Shown here piece after piece: positions 42,139 to 50,606 of a stretch of DNA of 64,000 nucleotides. The translations under genes and the position numbers were made by a program. Source of the DNA: Variovorax boronicumulans. GTDB taxonomy: Bacteria; Pseudomonadota; Gammaproteobacteria; Burkholderiales; Burkholderiaceae_C. The notes beneath the pieces were generated by a model that saw only the letters and a list, made by a program, of their open reading frames with translations, had not been told where the DNA came from and searched no databases. Position 1 is the first letter of the stretch, and the number at the start of each line of letters is the position of its first letter. Location: NCBI RefSeq assembly GCF_019352895.1, contig NZ_JAAAFX010000014.1:124001-188000 (forward strand), given 5' to 3'.

Positions 42139-42176
42139 GCAGGCCGCGGTTCACATTCAAGCCATAATCCCGCCCC

Positions 42177-42536
42177 ATGTCCATCCTGCGCCGCATCACC
42201 CTCCTGCACCGTTGCGTGCTGGCGTGGTTCCTGCTGTCGCTGGGTGTGGCGGTCGCCGCGCCGATCGTGCATCCGCAGGCGATGGAACTGGTGTGCTCGA
42301 CGGCCGGCATGATCAAGGTGATCGTGCAGACCGACGATGGCGCGCAGGAGCTCGGGACCGTCGGCACCGACTGCCCCTTGTGCCTGCTGGCCGGCGCGCC
42401 GCCGCCCACCCTCGCGCCGATGAAGATTGCGGCGCCGCTGCCGCTGGCCCGTGCGGTGCAGTCGATCCCCGCGGCGCGCATCGCCGCCGCCACCGCCGCG
42501 CCGCTGCCGGCGCGCGGGCCGCCCTCCCTTTCCTGA
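42177..42536 (+). CDS. DUF2946-family small protein
   Basis: This 119-residue protein has a signal or anchor segment (residues 13-29), the Cys-bearing VCSTAGMIKVI, the family motif DCPLCLLAGAPPP near residue 64 and an Ala-rich tail ending LPARGPPSLS. Members of this family usually sit directly ahead of TonB-dependent receptors, as here. The CxxC motif suggests copper or redox chemistry, but function is unproven. A CATAAT box ends eight bases before the ATG. Confidence 0.82.
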   Translation: MSILRRITLLHRCVLAWFLLSLGVAVAAPIVHPQAMELVCSTAGMIKVIVQTDDGAQELGTVGTDCPLCLLAGAPPPTLAPMKIAAPLPLARAVQSIPAARIAAATAAPLPARGPPSLS

Positions 42537-42556
42537 CGTCCCATCGCTGCATCCCC

Positions 42557-42577
42557 CGCGTGCCTTGACGGCGCGCG
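42557..42577 (+). promoter_or_regulatory. Leader hairpin before receptor 3
   Basis: CGCGTGCC and GGCGCGCG form an 8-bp stem (one G-U pair) around the loop TTGAC, 20 bases after the DUF2946 stop. Its position and TTG-containing pentaloop resemble the hairpins before receptors 1 and 2, and the receptor start is again preceded by GAGTG. The likeness is weaker than between copies 1 and 2. Confidence 0.4.
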
Positions 42578-42684
42578 TGCGGCTGCACCTTCGAGGGTCC
42601 GCGACCGTCCGATCCCGCATCGGCGGCCTCGCGGCAAGCGACTGCGCAGCGCGCGGTCGCGTTCTTCAGTGAGTGAGTGTTTCC

Positions 42685-44868
42685 ATGTCCCGTTCTTCTT
42701 CCCTCGACCGCGCCCTGCGCGCGCGTCGTTCCCTTCTGGCCGCCGCATCGCTGATGGCCTGTGCCGGCGCGATGGCCCAGTCCGCCACCGCCTCGCTGCC
42801 GCAAGTCGAGGTCTCCGACGACGCGCCGCGCGGCAACGGCCGGCTCAACCTCGACACGCCGGCCGAGACCGGCAGCCGGCTCGGCCTGAGCGTGCGCGAG
42901 ACGCCGGCCTCGGTCACGGTGGTCAACCGCGCCACCATCGACGCACGCGGCGCGCAGGACACGCAGGAGATCCTGCGCGCCGTGCCCGGCATCACCGCCC
43001 ACAACGCGCCGGGCTCGATCGGCGTGAGCTACCGCGGCTTCGGCAGCGGCTCGCTGTCGCAGATGTTCAATGGCATCAACGTGCAGTACTCGATCGCCGC
43101 GCGGCCGGTCGACAGCTGGATCTACGACCGGGTCGAGGTCATCGGCGGGCCGTCGAGCTTCCTGTTCGGCGCGGGCGGCGTGGGCGGCTCGATCAACTAC
43201 ATCACCAAGCTCGCCGAGCGCAGCGACTTCTCCGAAGTGCAGCTGCGTGCCGGCAGCAACGACTTGAAGGAGGCCTCGCTCGGCCTCAATCGCCGCATCG
43301 CAGGCGACGGCGGTGCCGGCAGCCACTACCTGCGCATCGACCTCAACCACCGCGACACCGGCAGCTGGACCGACGGCACCGATGCGCGCTCGACCCAGCT
43401 GGCCGCCTCGCTGCTGTCGGACCTCGGCGGCGGCCTGACCCACACGCTGGCCTACGAGTACCAGAAGGAGCAGGTCGACCGGCCCTACTGGGGCACGCCA
43501 GTGCTCAACCCGGCCATCGGCACGCTGCGCGTCGACCCGGCCACGCGCTTCAAGAACTACAACAGCGCCGACGGCATCTATGCGCAGGAAGTGCAGTGGC
43601 TGCGCTCGATCACCGAGCTGCGCGCCAGCGACACGCTGCAGTTCAAGAACACCTTCTACGTCTACGACGCGCTGCGCGACTACCGCAACGTCGAGAGCTA
43701 CCGCTTCAATGCGAACAACACCGCGGTGATCCGCTCGGGCGCGTTGCTGCAGCGCCATGACCAGACGATGGTGGGCGACCGCCTCGACGGGCTCTACCAG
43801 GGCAGCATCGGCGGGCTGCGCAGCGATTGGTCCTTCGGGCTCGACCTGAGCCGCAACCGGCAGACGCGCTTCCCCAACAGCCTGCCGGCGACCGTGAGCA
43901 CGGTGAATCCCTACCAGTTCACGACCGAGAACTTCTTCAATGTGCCGGGCATGCAGCCGGGCTTCAACCCCGACCGCAACAACGAGATCAAGACCACCGC
44001 GCTCTACCTGGAGAACCGCACCGCGCTGCGGCCTGCGCTCAACCTCGTGACGGCGCTGCGCCATGAGCGCATCGACCTCGAGCTCACCAACCAGCGCGCG
44101 GTCACGGCCGCCAGTCCCGCCAGCTTCAGCCGCAGCTACAGCCCGACCACCGGCCGCATCGGCCTGGTCTGGGACTTCGCCCCCGGCGCCAACCTCTACG
44201 CGCAGTACGCGACCGCGGCCGACCCGCCCTCGGGCGTGCTGTCGACGGCCTCCTTCTCCGACGTGATGAACAACAGCGAGCTCACGACCGGGCGCCAGTT
44301 CGAGCTCGGCAGCAAGCTGGACTTCTGGCAGGGCAAGGGCACGGCCACCGTGGCGGCCTACGACATCACGCGCAAGAACATCGCCACGCAGGATGCGAAC
44401 AACAGCGCGCTGACCGTGCTGGTGGGCCAGCAGTCGGCGCGCGGCGTGGAGGTGGCGGTGGGAATCCAGCCCACGGCGCAATGGTCGCTGCAGGGCAACT
44501 TCACTTATGTCGACGCGCAGTACGACCAGTTCCGCCAGGGCGGCGTGTCGCTGGCCGGCAAGACGCCGACCAACACGCCGTCGACCGTGGCGAACCTCTG
44601 GGTGTCGTATGCGATCACGCCGGCCGTGCAGGCCAGTGTGGGCGTGCGCCGCGTCGGCAAGGTTTATGCGGATGCCGCCAACACCATGACCTGGCCGGCC
44701 TACACGCTGCTCGACCTGGGCCTGAGCTGGAAGATCAACAGGTCGGTCACGCTGGTCGGCCGCGTGCGCAACGCCACCGACAAGCTCTATGCGGCCAACG
44801 TGAGCAGCACCCAGGCCTACCTCGGCGCGCCGCGCACCGCCGACCTCACGCTGCGCGCGGCGTTCTGA
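42685..44868 (+). CDS. TonB-dependent siderophore-type receptor 3
   Basis: This 727-residue receptor has a signal peptide (RRSLLAAASLMACAGAMAQ), a TonB box LPQVEVSDD and a plug with SVRETPASVTVVNRATIDAR, ILRAVPGITAHN and VEVIGGPSSFLFGAGGVGGS. The barrel ends in TADLTLRAAF. The plug pattern is that of FhuE/FecA-like ferric-siderophore receptors. ATG 42685 is preferred to GTG 42673. The PepSY protein 13 bases downstream supports siderophore-iron release after uptake. Confidence 0.88.
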   Translation: MSRSSSLDRALRARRSLLAAASLMACAGAMAQSATASLPQVEVSDDAPRGNGRLNLDTPAETGSRLGLSVRETPASVTVVNRATIDARGAQDTQEILRAVPGITAHNAPGSIGVSYRGFGSGSLSQMFNGINVQYSIAARPVDSWIYDRVEVIGGPSSFLFGAGGVGGSINYITKLAERSDFSEVQLRAGSNDLKEASLGLNRRIAGDGGAGSHYLRIDLNHRDTGSWTDGTDARSTQLAASLLSDLGGGLTHTLAYEYQKEQVDRPYWGTPVLNPAIGTLRVDPATRFKNYNSADGIYAQEVQWLRSITELRASDTLQFKNTFYVYDALRDYRNVESYRFNANNTAVIRSGALLQRHDQTMVGDRLDGLYQGSIGGLRSDWSFGLDLSRNRQTRFPNSLPATVSTVNPYQFTTENFFNVPGMQPGFNPDRNNEIKTTALYLENRTALRPALNLVTALRHERIDLELTNQRAVTAASPASFSRSYSPTTGRIGLVWDFAPGANLYAQYATAADPPSGVLSTASFSDVMNNSELTTGRQFELGSKLDFWQGKGTATVAAYDITRKNIATQDANNSALTVLVGQQSARGVEVAVGIQPTAQWSLQGNFTYVDAQYDQFRQGGVSLAGKTPTNTPSTVANLWVSYAITPAVQASVGVRRVGKVYADAANTMTWPAYTLLDLGLSWKINRSVTLVGRVRNATDKLYAANVSSTQAYLGAPRTADLTLRAAF

Positions 44869-44881
44869 GCAGGGCGACGCG

Positions 44882-46378
44882 ATGCTGCCCCATGCCAAAC
44901 GCTGGCTCTTCCTGGTCCACCGCTGGCTGGGCATCGTCGCGTGCGCCTTCTTCGCGATGTGGTTCGTCTCGGGTGTGGTGATGATGTACGTGGGCTATCC
45001 CAAGCTCACGGCCGAGGAGCGGCTGCAGCATCTGCCGCCGCTCGATGTCTCGGCGCCGCTGATGGCACCGCGTCAGGCGCTCGATGCGGCGGGCCTGCAG
45101 GGACCGCTGCAGTCGCTGCGCCTGGCCGCGGCCAGCGGAGGCCGCGCGGTGTACCTCGCGGTGCCGGCGCAGAAGCGCGCCACGGTGGTGATCGATGCGC
45201 AGACCGGCGCGGTGCTGCGCGAGGTCGACGAGGCACGGGTGCTGGCCAGCGCCCGCGCCTTCGCCGGCCCAGGCGTGGCGATGCAGGCGGAGGGCACCAT
45301 CGACGAGGATGCCTTCAGCCATTCGCGCGGCCTCGACGCGCACCGGCCGCTGCACCGCGTGCAGCTCGACGATCCGGCGGCCACGCGGCTCTACATCTCG
45401 GGCACCACCGGCGAGGTGGTGCGCGACGCGCCGCGCGCCGAGCGGCTCTGGAACTACGTGGGCGCCTGGATCCACTGGCTCTATCCCTTCCGCGGCAACG
45501 TCTTCGATCCCTACTGGGCGGACATCGTGAACTGGCTGTCGATCCTCGGCATCGTGGTCACCGTCGCGGGCACGGTCGTCGGGATCATGCGCTGGCGCTT
45601 CGCAGGCCGCTACAAGAGCGGCTCGCGCTCGCCCTACCGCGGTTTCATGATGCGCTGGCATCACATCACCGGGCTGCTGTTCGCGCTGGTCACGCTGACC
45701 TGGATCTTCAGCGGCCTGATGTCGATGAACCCCTGGCGCATCTTCGACAGCGGTGCGCCGGCGCTGCGTGTGGCGGCAATGAACGGCGGGCCACTGGTGG
45801 TCGGTGAACGCGATGCAGCGCCAGCCATGTTGCTGGCCTCGGCCGGTCGCGAGGTGCGCGAGCTGCAGTGGGAGAAGGTCGACGGCCGCACCCTGGTGCT
45901 GGCGCGCGGCGCGGCGGGTCGGCCGCTGCTGCTGGCCTCCGAAGGCGAGCGGACGGCCATCGACGAAGCCGCGCTGAAAGTGGCCGTGGCGCGCCTGCTG
46001 CCCGACGCGGTCGCGCGCATCGAGGTGCTCCGGGCCTACGACCTCCACTACTACGCGCGCGATGCCCACACCATGATGGGCGGCACCGAGAAGCCGCTGC
46101 CCATCTGGCGCGTGGTGTTCGACGACGCGCAGCAGACCTGGGTGCATGTCGATCCTTCGACCGGCGCGGTGCTGGGCCGCAGCGACCGCACGCGGCGAGC
46201 GAGCCGCTGGCTGTTCGCGATGCTGCACAGCTGGGACTGGCTGCCGCTGCTCGAGCGCCGGCCGCTGTGGGACATCGTGCTGGTGCTGCTGAGCCTGGGC
46301 GGTGCGGCCCTGAGCCTGACCGGCGTGGTGATCGGCTGGCGCCGCTTGGGCAAGAAGCTCGGGGCCGCGAGAGCTTAG
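44882..46378 (+). CDS. PepSY-associated membrane protein (PiuB/FSR-like)
   Basis: This 498-residue inner-membrane protein has about four helices: LVHRWLGIVACAFFAMWFVSG at the start, then at about residues 219-239, 259-279 and near the C-terminus. Periplasmic PepSY-type segments lie between them. Conserved histidines (FLVHRW, WIHWLY, WHHITG, MLHSWDW) could bind haem. Such proteins are thought to reduce ferric siderophores during uptake. It is coupled by position to receptor 3, and its end overlaps the convergent dadA stop by four bases. Confidence 0.82.
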   Translation: MLPHAKRWLFLVHRWLGIVACAFFAMWFVSGVVMMYVGYPKLTAEERLQHLPPLDVSAPLMAPRQALDAAGLQGPLQSLRLAAASGGRAVYLAVPAQKRATVVIDAQTGAVLREVDEARVLASARAFAGPGVAMQAEGTIDEDAFSHSRGLDAHRPLHRVQLDDPAATRLYISGTTGEVVRDAPRAERLWNYVGAWIHWLYPFRGNVFDPYWADIVNWLSILGIVVTVAGTVVGIMRWRFAGRYKSGSRSPYRGFMMRWHHITGLLFALVTLTWIFSGLMSMNPWRIFDSGAPALRVAAMNGGPLVVGERDAAPAMLLASAGREVRELQWEKVDGRTLVLARGAAGRPLLLASEGERTAIDEAALKVAVARLLPDAVARIEVLRAYDLHYYARDAHTMMGGTEKPLPIWRVVFDDAQQTWVHVDPSTGAVLGRSDRTRRASRWLFAMLHSWDWLPLLERRPLWDIVLVLLSLGGAALSLTGVVIGWRRLGKKLGAARA

Positions 46379-47589
46379 GCGCGCAGCGTCTCGGCGATGC
46401 GCTGCGCCGAACCGAAGGCCAGCGTGAAGCCCAACGCGCCGTGGCCGGTGTTGAACAGCATGTTGGCCGGTGCGGCCGCGCGCCGGCCGATGATCGGCAG
46501 GCCGGTGGGCGTGGCCGGGCGCATGCCGGTCCAGGGGCTTGGGTCGTCGAAGCGCTTGATCTGCGGGAACACCGCGCGCGTGGCCGCGGCCAGCGTCTCG
46601 ATGCGGTCGGCGGGAATGCGCGTGTCCTCGCCCACCAGCTCGGCCATGCCGGCCACGCGCAGCCGCGAGCCGATGCGCGCGAACACCACCTTGCGTGCGC
46701 TGTCGGTCACGCTCACGCGCGGCGCGGCGCCCACGGCCTCGTCCACCTCGAGCGTGATGCTGTAGCCCTTGAGCGGGTACACCGGCAGCGAGCTGCCCAG
46801 CTTGCGCCCGAGCCGGTGCGAGGCCGTGCCAAGCGCCATCACGAAGGCATCGGCCTCGACCGTGCCCCCATCGCCGGTGCGCACCGCGGCCACGCGGTTC
46901 TGGCGGATGTCGAAACCCTGCACCTCGGTGCCGAGCAGGAAGCGCACGCCGCGCGCGCGCAGCGCCTGTTCCAGCGCCAGGCAGACCTTGAGGCAATCGG
47001 CCGCGCACTCGCTGGGCGTGTGGACCGCGCCCGCGATGCGGGCCTGGTAGCCGGCCAGCGCCGGCTCGATCGCCACGCACTCCGCGGGCGTGACCAGCGT
47101 CTGCTCGCTGCCCATGCGGCGCTGCAGCTCGACCTGGCGGCGCGCGCCCTCGAGGCCCTGGGCGTTCTGATAAAGCACCAGCTTGCCGGTGGCGGAGAAG
47201 TCGCAGTCGGGCGCGATCTCGGCGCGCATGGCCTCGAAGCCCAGGCGGCTGGCCGCGGCCAGGGTGAGCAGCGCGGCCGTGCTCTCGCGCGAGGTCTGGG
47301 CGTTGCAGGCGGCCATGAACTCGATGCCCCAGCGCCACTGCAGCGGGTCGAGCCGCGGCCGCAGCTTGAGCGGCGAGTCGGCGGCCAGCAGCAGCTTGGG
47401 CAGCTGCTTCCAGATCGAAGGATCGGCCAGCGGCTGCACGTAGGAGTAGCTCAGCTGCGCGCCATTGCCGCCGCTCGCGCCCGCGCCGGGCGCGGCACGG
47501 TCGATCACGGTCAGCGCATGGCCGTCCTGTAGAAGCTGCCAGGCCGTGGCGAGGCCCACGATGCCGGCCCCCAGCACGCACACGCGCAT
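46375..47589 (-). CDS. dadA: D-amino acid dehydrogenase
   Basis: This 404-residue FAD-dependent DadA-type oxidoreductase deaminates D-amino acids and feeds electrons to the respiratory chain. It has the dinucleotide motif VLGAGIVGLATA at residues 5-16, YPLKGYSITLE and the C-terminal GMRPATPTGLPIIGR and NTGHGALGFTLAFGSA. The start is ATG 47589. It is divergent from a Glu/Asp-type binding protein and an Asp/Glu racemase, which suggests use of acidic D-amino acids. Confidence 0.9.
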   Translation of the reverse strand: MRVCVLGAGIVGLATAWQLLQDGHALTVIDRAAPGAGASGGNGAQLSYSYVQPLADPSIWKQLPKLLLAADSPLKLRPRLDPLQWRWGIEFMAACNAQTSRESTAALLTLAAASRLGFEAMRAEIAPDCDFSATGKLVLYQNAQGLEGARRQVELQRRMGSEQTLVTPAECVAIEPALAGYQARIAGAVHTPSECAADCLKVCLALEQALRARGVRFLLGTEVQGFDIRQNRVAAVRTGDGGTVEADAFVMALGTASHRLGRKLGSSLPVYPLKGYSITLEVDEAVGAAPRVSVTDSARKVVFARIGSRLRVAGMAELVGEDTRIPADRIETLAAATRAVFPQIKRFDDPSPWTGMRPATPTGLPIIGRRAAAPANMLFNTGHGALGFTLAFGSAQRIAETLRA

Positions 47590-47692
47590 GGCTCGTCCTT
47601 TTCTTGTTGTCGATTGCTGCAATGCCGCAACTCTAGGCCGCCCGGCACGAATGCGGAAATGCCAAAAGCACCCACACCCATAGCCGGAACGC

Positions 47693-47710
47693 ATGGGTGG
47701 GCCCACGCAT
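47693..47710. promoter_or_regulatory. 18-bp near-palindrome in the dadA/binding-protein gap
   Basis: ATGGGTGGGCCCACGCAT pairs at eight of nine positions about its centre. It lies between the two divergent genes, 104 bases before the dadA start and 120 before the binding-protein start. A further ACCCAT/ATGGGT inverted pair overlaps it at 47676-47698. An operator shared by both genes is inferred; the regulator is not identified. Confidence 0.45.
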
Positions 47711-47829
47711 AACTTTGGGGCATGGGGCAGGGCGCAAAAGGAATGATGGCTTTCCTGTGACAACTTCCTACACTGGCTGTCCGCGTCGGTCTTCGACGTC
47801 CTTCCCACCCGAACACTGAAAGGGCTCGC

Positions 47830-48708
47830 ATGAAACTCTCCGTACTGATGGCTGCCATCCTGCTGACCGCCACCGGCGCCCAGGCCGCCGACACGCTGGC
47901 GAAGATCGCCGCGGCGAACAAGATCACGATGGCCTATCGCGAATCGTCGGTGCCCTTCAGCTACCTGGACGGCCCGAGCAAGCCCATCGGTTTCTCGGTC
48001 GACCTGTCGAACGCAATCGCGGCGGAAGTGAAGAAGAAGCTCAACAAGCCCAACCTCGAGGTGTCGTGGATGGCCGTGACCTCGCAGAACCGCATCCCGC
48101 TGCTGCAGAACGGCACGGTCGACGTCGAGTGCGGCTCGACCACCAACAACAGCGCGCGCGGCAAGGACGTGTCCTTTGCGATCAACCACTTCTACACCGG
48201 CACCCGGCTGCTGGTGAAGACGAATTCGGGCATCAAGAACTACGCCGACCTCAAGGGCAAGAAGGTGGCGATCACCACCGGCACCACCAACATGCTGGTG
48301 GTGCGCAAGTACAACGAGGACAAGAAGCTCGACATCGACATCGTGTCGGCCAAGGACCATGCCGATGCGCTGCTGCTGGTCGAGAGCGACCGCGCCTCGG
48401 CCTTCGCGATGGACGACATCCTGCTGTACGGACTGCGCTCCAACTCCAAGAGCCCGGCCAGCCTCGAGGTGGTGGGCGACGCGCTGCAGGTCGAGCCGTA
48501 CGCCTGCATGCTGCCCAAGGACGACCCGCAGTTCAAGGCGCTGGTCGACGGCGTGATCGTCGGCCTGATGAAGTCGGGCGAGTTCGAGAAGCTCTACAAC
48601 AAGTGGTTCCTCGGCCCGATCCCGCCCAAGGGCCTGCCGGTCGGCCTGCCGTTGAGCGACGAGCTGCGCGAGAACATCAAGACGCCGTCGGACAAGCCGG
48701 CGACCTGA
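47830..48708 (+). CDS. ABC transporter glutamate/aspartate-type binding protein
   Basis: This 292-residue periplasmic protein has a signal peptide ending AQAAD and a family 3 solute-binding fold. Ligand-loop features include YRESSVPFSYLDG, DVECGSTTNNSARGKDV and VAITTGTTNMLVVRKYN, close to GltI/BztA-type acidic amino-acid binding proteins. The partner permease and ATPase are not adjacent. It is followed after 16 bases by a racemase and is divergent from dadA. A TACACT box lies at 47769-47774. Confidence 0.9.
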   Translation: MKLSVLMAAILLTATGAQAADTLAKIAAANKITMAYRESSVPFSYLDGPSKPIGFSVDLSNAIAAEVKKKLNKPNLEVSWMAVTSQNRIPLLQNGTVDVECGSTTNNSARGKDVSFAINHFYTGTRLLVKTNSGIKNYADLKGKKVAITTGTTNMLVVRKYNEDKKLDIDIVSAKDHADALLLVESDRASAFAMDDILLYGLRSNSKSPASLEVVGDALQVEPYACMLPKDDPQFKALVDGVIVGLMKSGEFEKLYNKWFLGPIPPKGLPVGLPLSDELRENIKTPSDKPAT

Positions 48709-48724
48709 TGCGGGGGTGACTGAC

Positions 48725-49459
48725 ATGACGCAGGTGGTCGGCATCCTGGGGGGCATGGGCCCGGCGGCGGGCGCCGACTTCGTGCGGCTCTTCGTCGACG
48801 CCTGCGCCCAGCACATGCGCGCGGCGGGCGAGCCGGTGCGCGACCAGTCCTTTCCCGAGCATTGGCTCGCGCAGGTGCCGGTGCCCGACCGCAGCGGCGC
48901 GCTCGAGCGCACGGGCGAGGGCGCGCACCAGCCGCTCGAGCCGATGCTGCAGGCGCTGGGCCGGCTGGCCGCGCTGGGCAGCCGCGCGGTTGCGATCGCC
49001 TGCAACACCGCGCATGCCTGGCACGCGACGCTGCAGCAGCGCTTTCCGCAGATCGAGCTGCTGCACGTGGCGCGCGAGGTCGCGGCCCATCTGTCGGCCC
49101 GCGGCGAGACCCAGGTCGCGCTGATGGCGACCGAAGGCACCTACCGCGTGCGCCTGTACGAACAGGCGCTGGCCGACAGCGGCCTGCCATGCCACCTGCC
49201 GACCGCGCAGGAGCGCCGCCTGCTGATGCGCGGCATCTACGAGGGCGTGAAGGCCGGCGACCTGCCGCTGGCCGAGGAACTGTTCTCCGAAGTGGCCCTG
49301 CGGCTTTCGCAGCGCCACGGCGACGTGGCCATCGTCATGGGCTGCACCGAGGTGCCGCTGGGCCTGCAGGGTGCGGCGGCGGTGCGCGGACTCAAGCTGG
49401 TCGATCCGGCCCGGGTGCTGGCGTCCGCATTGGCGGAGCGCGCCTACGCCAGGGCTTAG
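48725..49459 (+). CDS. Aspartate/glutamate racemase family protein
   Basis: This 244-residue cofactor-independent racemase has both catalytic cysteines: Cys93 in AIACNTAHAW and Cys207 in VMGCTEVPLG. The start GILGGMGPAAGADF is that of the YgeA/aspartate racemase group. It should interconvert L- and D-Asp or Glu. The preceding binding protein and divergent dadA suggest a pathway in which acidic amino acids are taken up, racemised and oxidised. Confidence 0.9.
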   Translation: MTQVVGILGGMGPAAGADFVRLFVDACAQHMRAAGEPVRDQSFPEHWLAQVPVPDRSGALERTGEGAHQPLEPMLQALGRLAALGSRAVAIACNTAHAWHATLQQRFPQIELLHVAREVAAHLSARGETQVALMATEGTYRVRLYEQALADSGLPCHLPTAQERRLLMRGIYEGVKAGDLPLAEELFSEVALRLSQRHGDVAIVMGCTEVPLGLQGAAAVRGLKLVDPARVLASALAERAYARA

Positions 49460-49567
49460 GGATCTGCCCTACATTGCAGCAGCGCCCCTCGCGGCGCGAG
49501 CCTGCCGGTGCACCTCCCGCGCCGCGCATCCCCCTTTGCAATGTCCCGTCCCTTCCCAGGAGTGAGC

Positions 49568-50479
49568 ATGTCTTCCCTCGACGATCCGCGTTCCGATCTG
49601 CAGGCCGATTTCGATTCGCTGCGCCCCGGCGACAGCACCGCCCAGGGCGCGACGCGCCGCACCGCGCTCAAGGCCGCGCTGGGCGCGGGCTACGCCGCCG
49701 CCACGCTGCCGATCGCGGCGCAGACCGTCATCACGACCTCCGACGACGGCCTGCAGGCCGGCCCCATCACCTACACCGTCAACGGCTTCAAGGTGCCGGC
49801 CTACGCGGCCGCGCCCTCGGGCAAGACCGGGCTGCCGGTGATCCTCGTGATCCAGGAGATCTTCGGCGTGCACGCGTACATCGCCGACACCTGTCGCCGC
49901 TTCGCCAAGCTGGGCTACCTGGCCATCGCGCCCGAGCTCTACGCGCGCCAGGGCGATCCCAGGACCTACACCGAGATCCCCAAGCTGCAGAGCGAGCTGG
50001 TGTCGAAGGTGCCCGATGCGCAGGTCATGGCCGACCTCGACGGCGCGCTGCAGTACGCGGCATCGAACGGCGGCGACGTGTCCAAGGCCGGCATCACCGG
50101 CTTCTGCTGGGGCGGGCGCATCGTCTGGCTCTATGCCGCCACGGGCAAGGTCAAGGCCGGCGTGGCCTGGTACGGCCGGCTGGTCGGGCAGGCCAGCGAG
50201 AACACGCCGCGTCACCCGGTCGACGTCGCGGCCACGCTCAAGGCGCCGGTGCTCGGTCTTTACGGCGGCAAGGACCAGGGCATTCCGCTCGACACTATTG
50301 ATAAGGTAAAATCAATTCTGGCGACCGGATCGGACGCCGCCAGGATTTCGCAATTCGTCGTGTACCCCGAAGCGGGCCATGCCTTCCATGCCGACTACCG
50401 GCCGAGCTACCTCAAGGAGCCGGCCGAAGACGGCTGGCAGCGCGCACTGGCCTGGTTCAAAGCCAACGGCGTCGCCTGA
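49568..50479 (+). CDS. Tat-exported dienelactone hydrolase family protein
   Basis: This 303-residue alpha/beta hydrolase has a Tat-like signal (TRRTALKAALGAGYAAATLP, twin Arg at 30-31) and the family nucleophile Cys180 in GFCWGG. QEIFGVHAYI and the catalytic His in AGHAFHADYRPSY complete it. The true substrate is unknown; many such proteins are general esterases. The ATG at 49568 follows AGGAGTGAGC. A short AT-rich run near 50296-50316 is unlike the codon use around it. A strong terminator follows. Confidence 0.87.
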   Translation: MSSLDDPRSDLQADFDSLRPGDSTAQGATRRTALKAALGAGYAAATLPIAAQTVITTSDDGLQAGPITYTVNGFKVPAYAAAPSGKTGLPVILVIQEIFGVHAYIADTCRRFAKLGYLAIAPELYARQGDPRTYTEIPKLQSELVSKVPDAQVMADLDGALQYAASNGGDVSKAGITGFCWGGRIVWLYAATGKVKAGVAWYGRLVGQASENTPRHPVDVAATLKAPVLGLYGGKDQGIPLDTIDKVKSILATGSDAARISQFVVYPEAGHAFHADYRPSYLKEPAEDGWQRALAWFKANGVA

Positions 50480-50524
50480 ACCCTTCCAGGGGCGGGCGAA
50501 CGCTCCCGCCGGCATGACGAAAAG

Positions 50525-50546
50525 CCGCCCTTCGGGGCGGTTTTTG
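50525..50546 (+). terminator. Intrinsic terminator after the hydrolase gene
   Basis: CCGCCC-TTCG-GGGCGG followed by TTTTTG is a 6-bp stem with a stable UUCG tetraloop and a U-run, 45 bases after the stop. It separates the hydrolase gene from the ZIP transporter. Confidence 0.92.
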
Positions 50547-50606
50547 TTGGGGGATCGAACCCGCGGGCATCGCGCCCGTGCACTGAGAGAACGCAAGAAG
50601 AACGTC

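Noticed and set aside
50296..50317. FNR-like inverted repeat ATTGAT...ATCAAT
   Set aside because: It is inside the dienelactone hydrolase gene with an 8-base spacer rather than 4, so it is not a convincing FNR site; it remains a small AT-rich oddity.
50545..50606. tRNA-like GATCGAACCCGCG string
   Set aside because: No cloverleaf can be formed and no acceptor stem is present in the 60-base gap.
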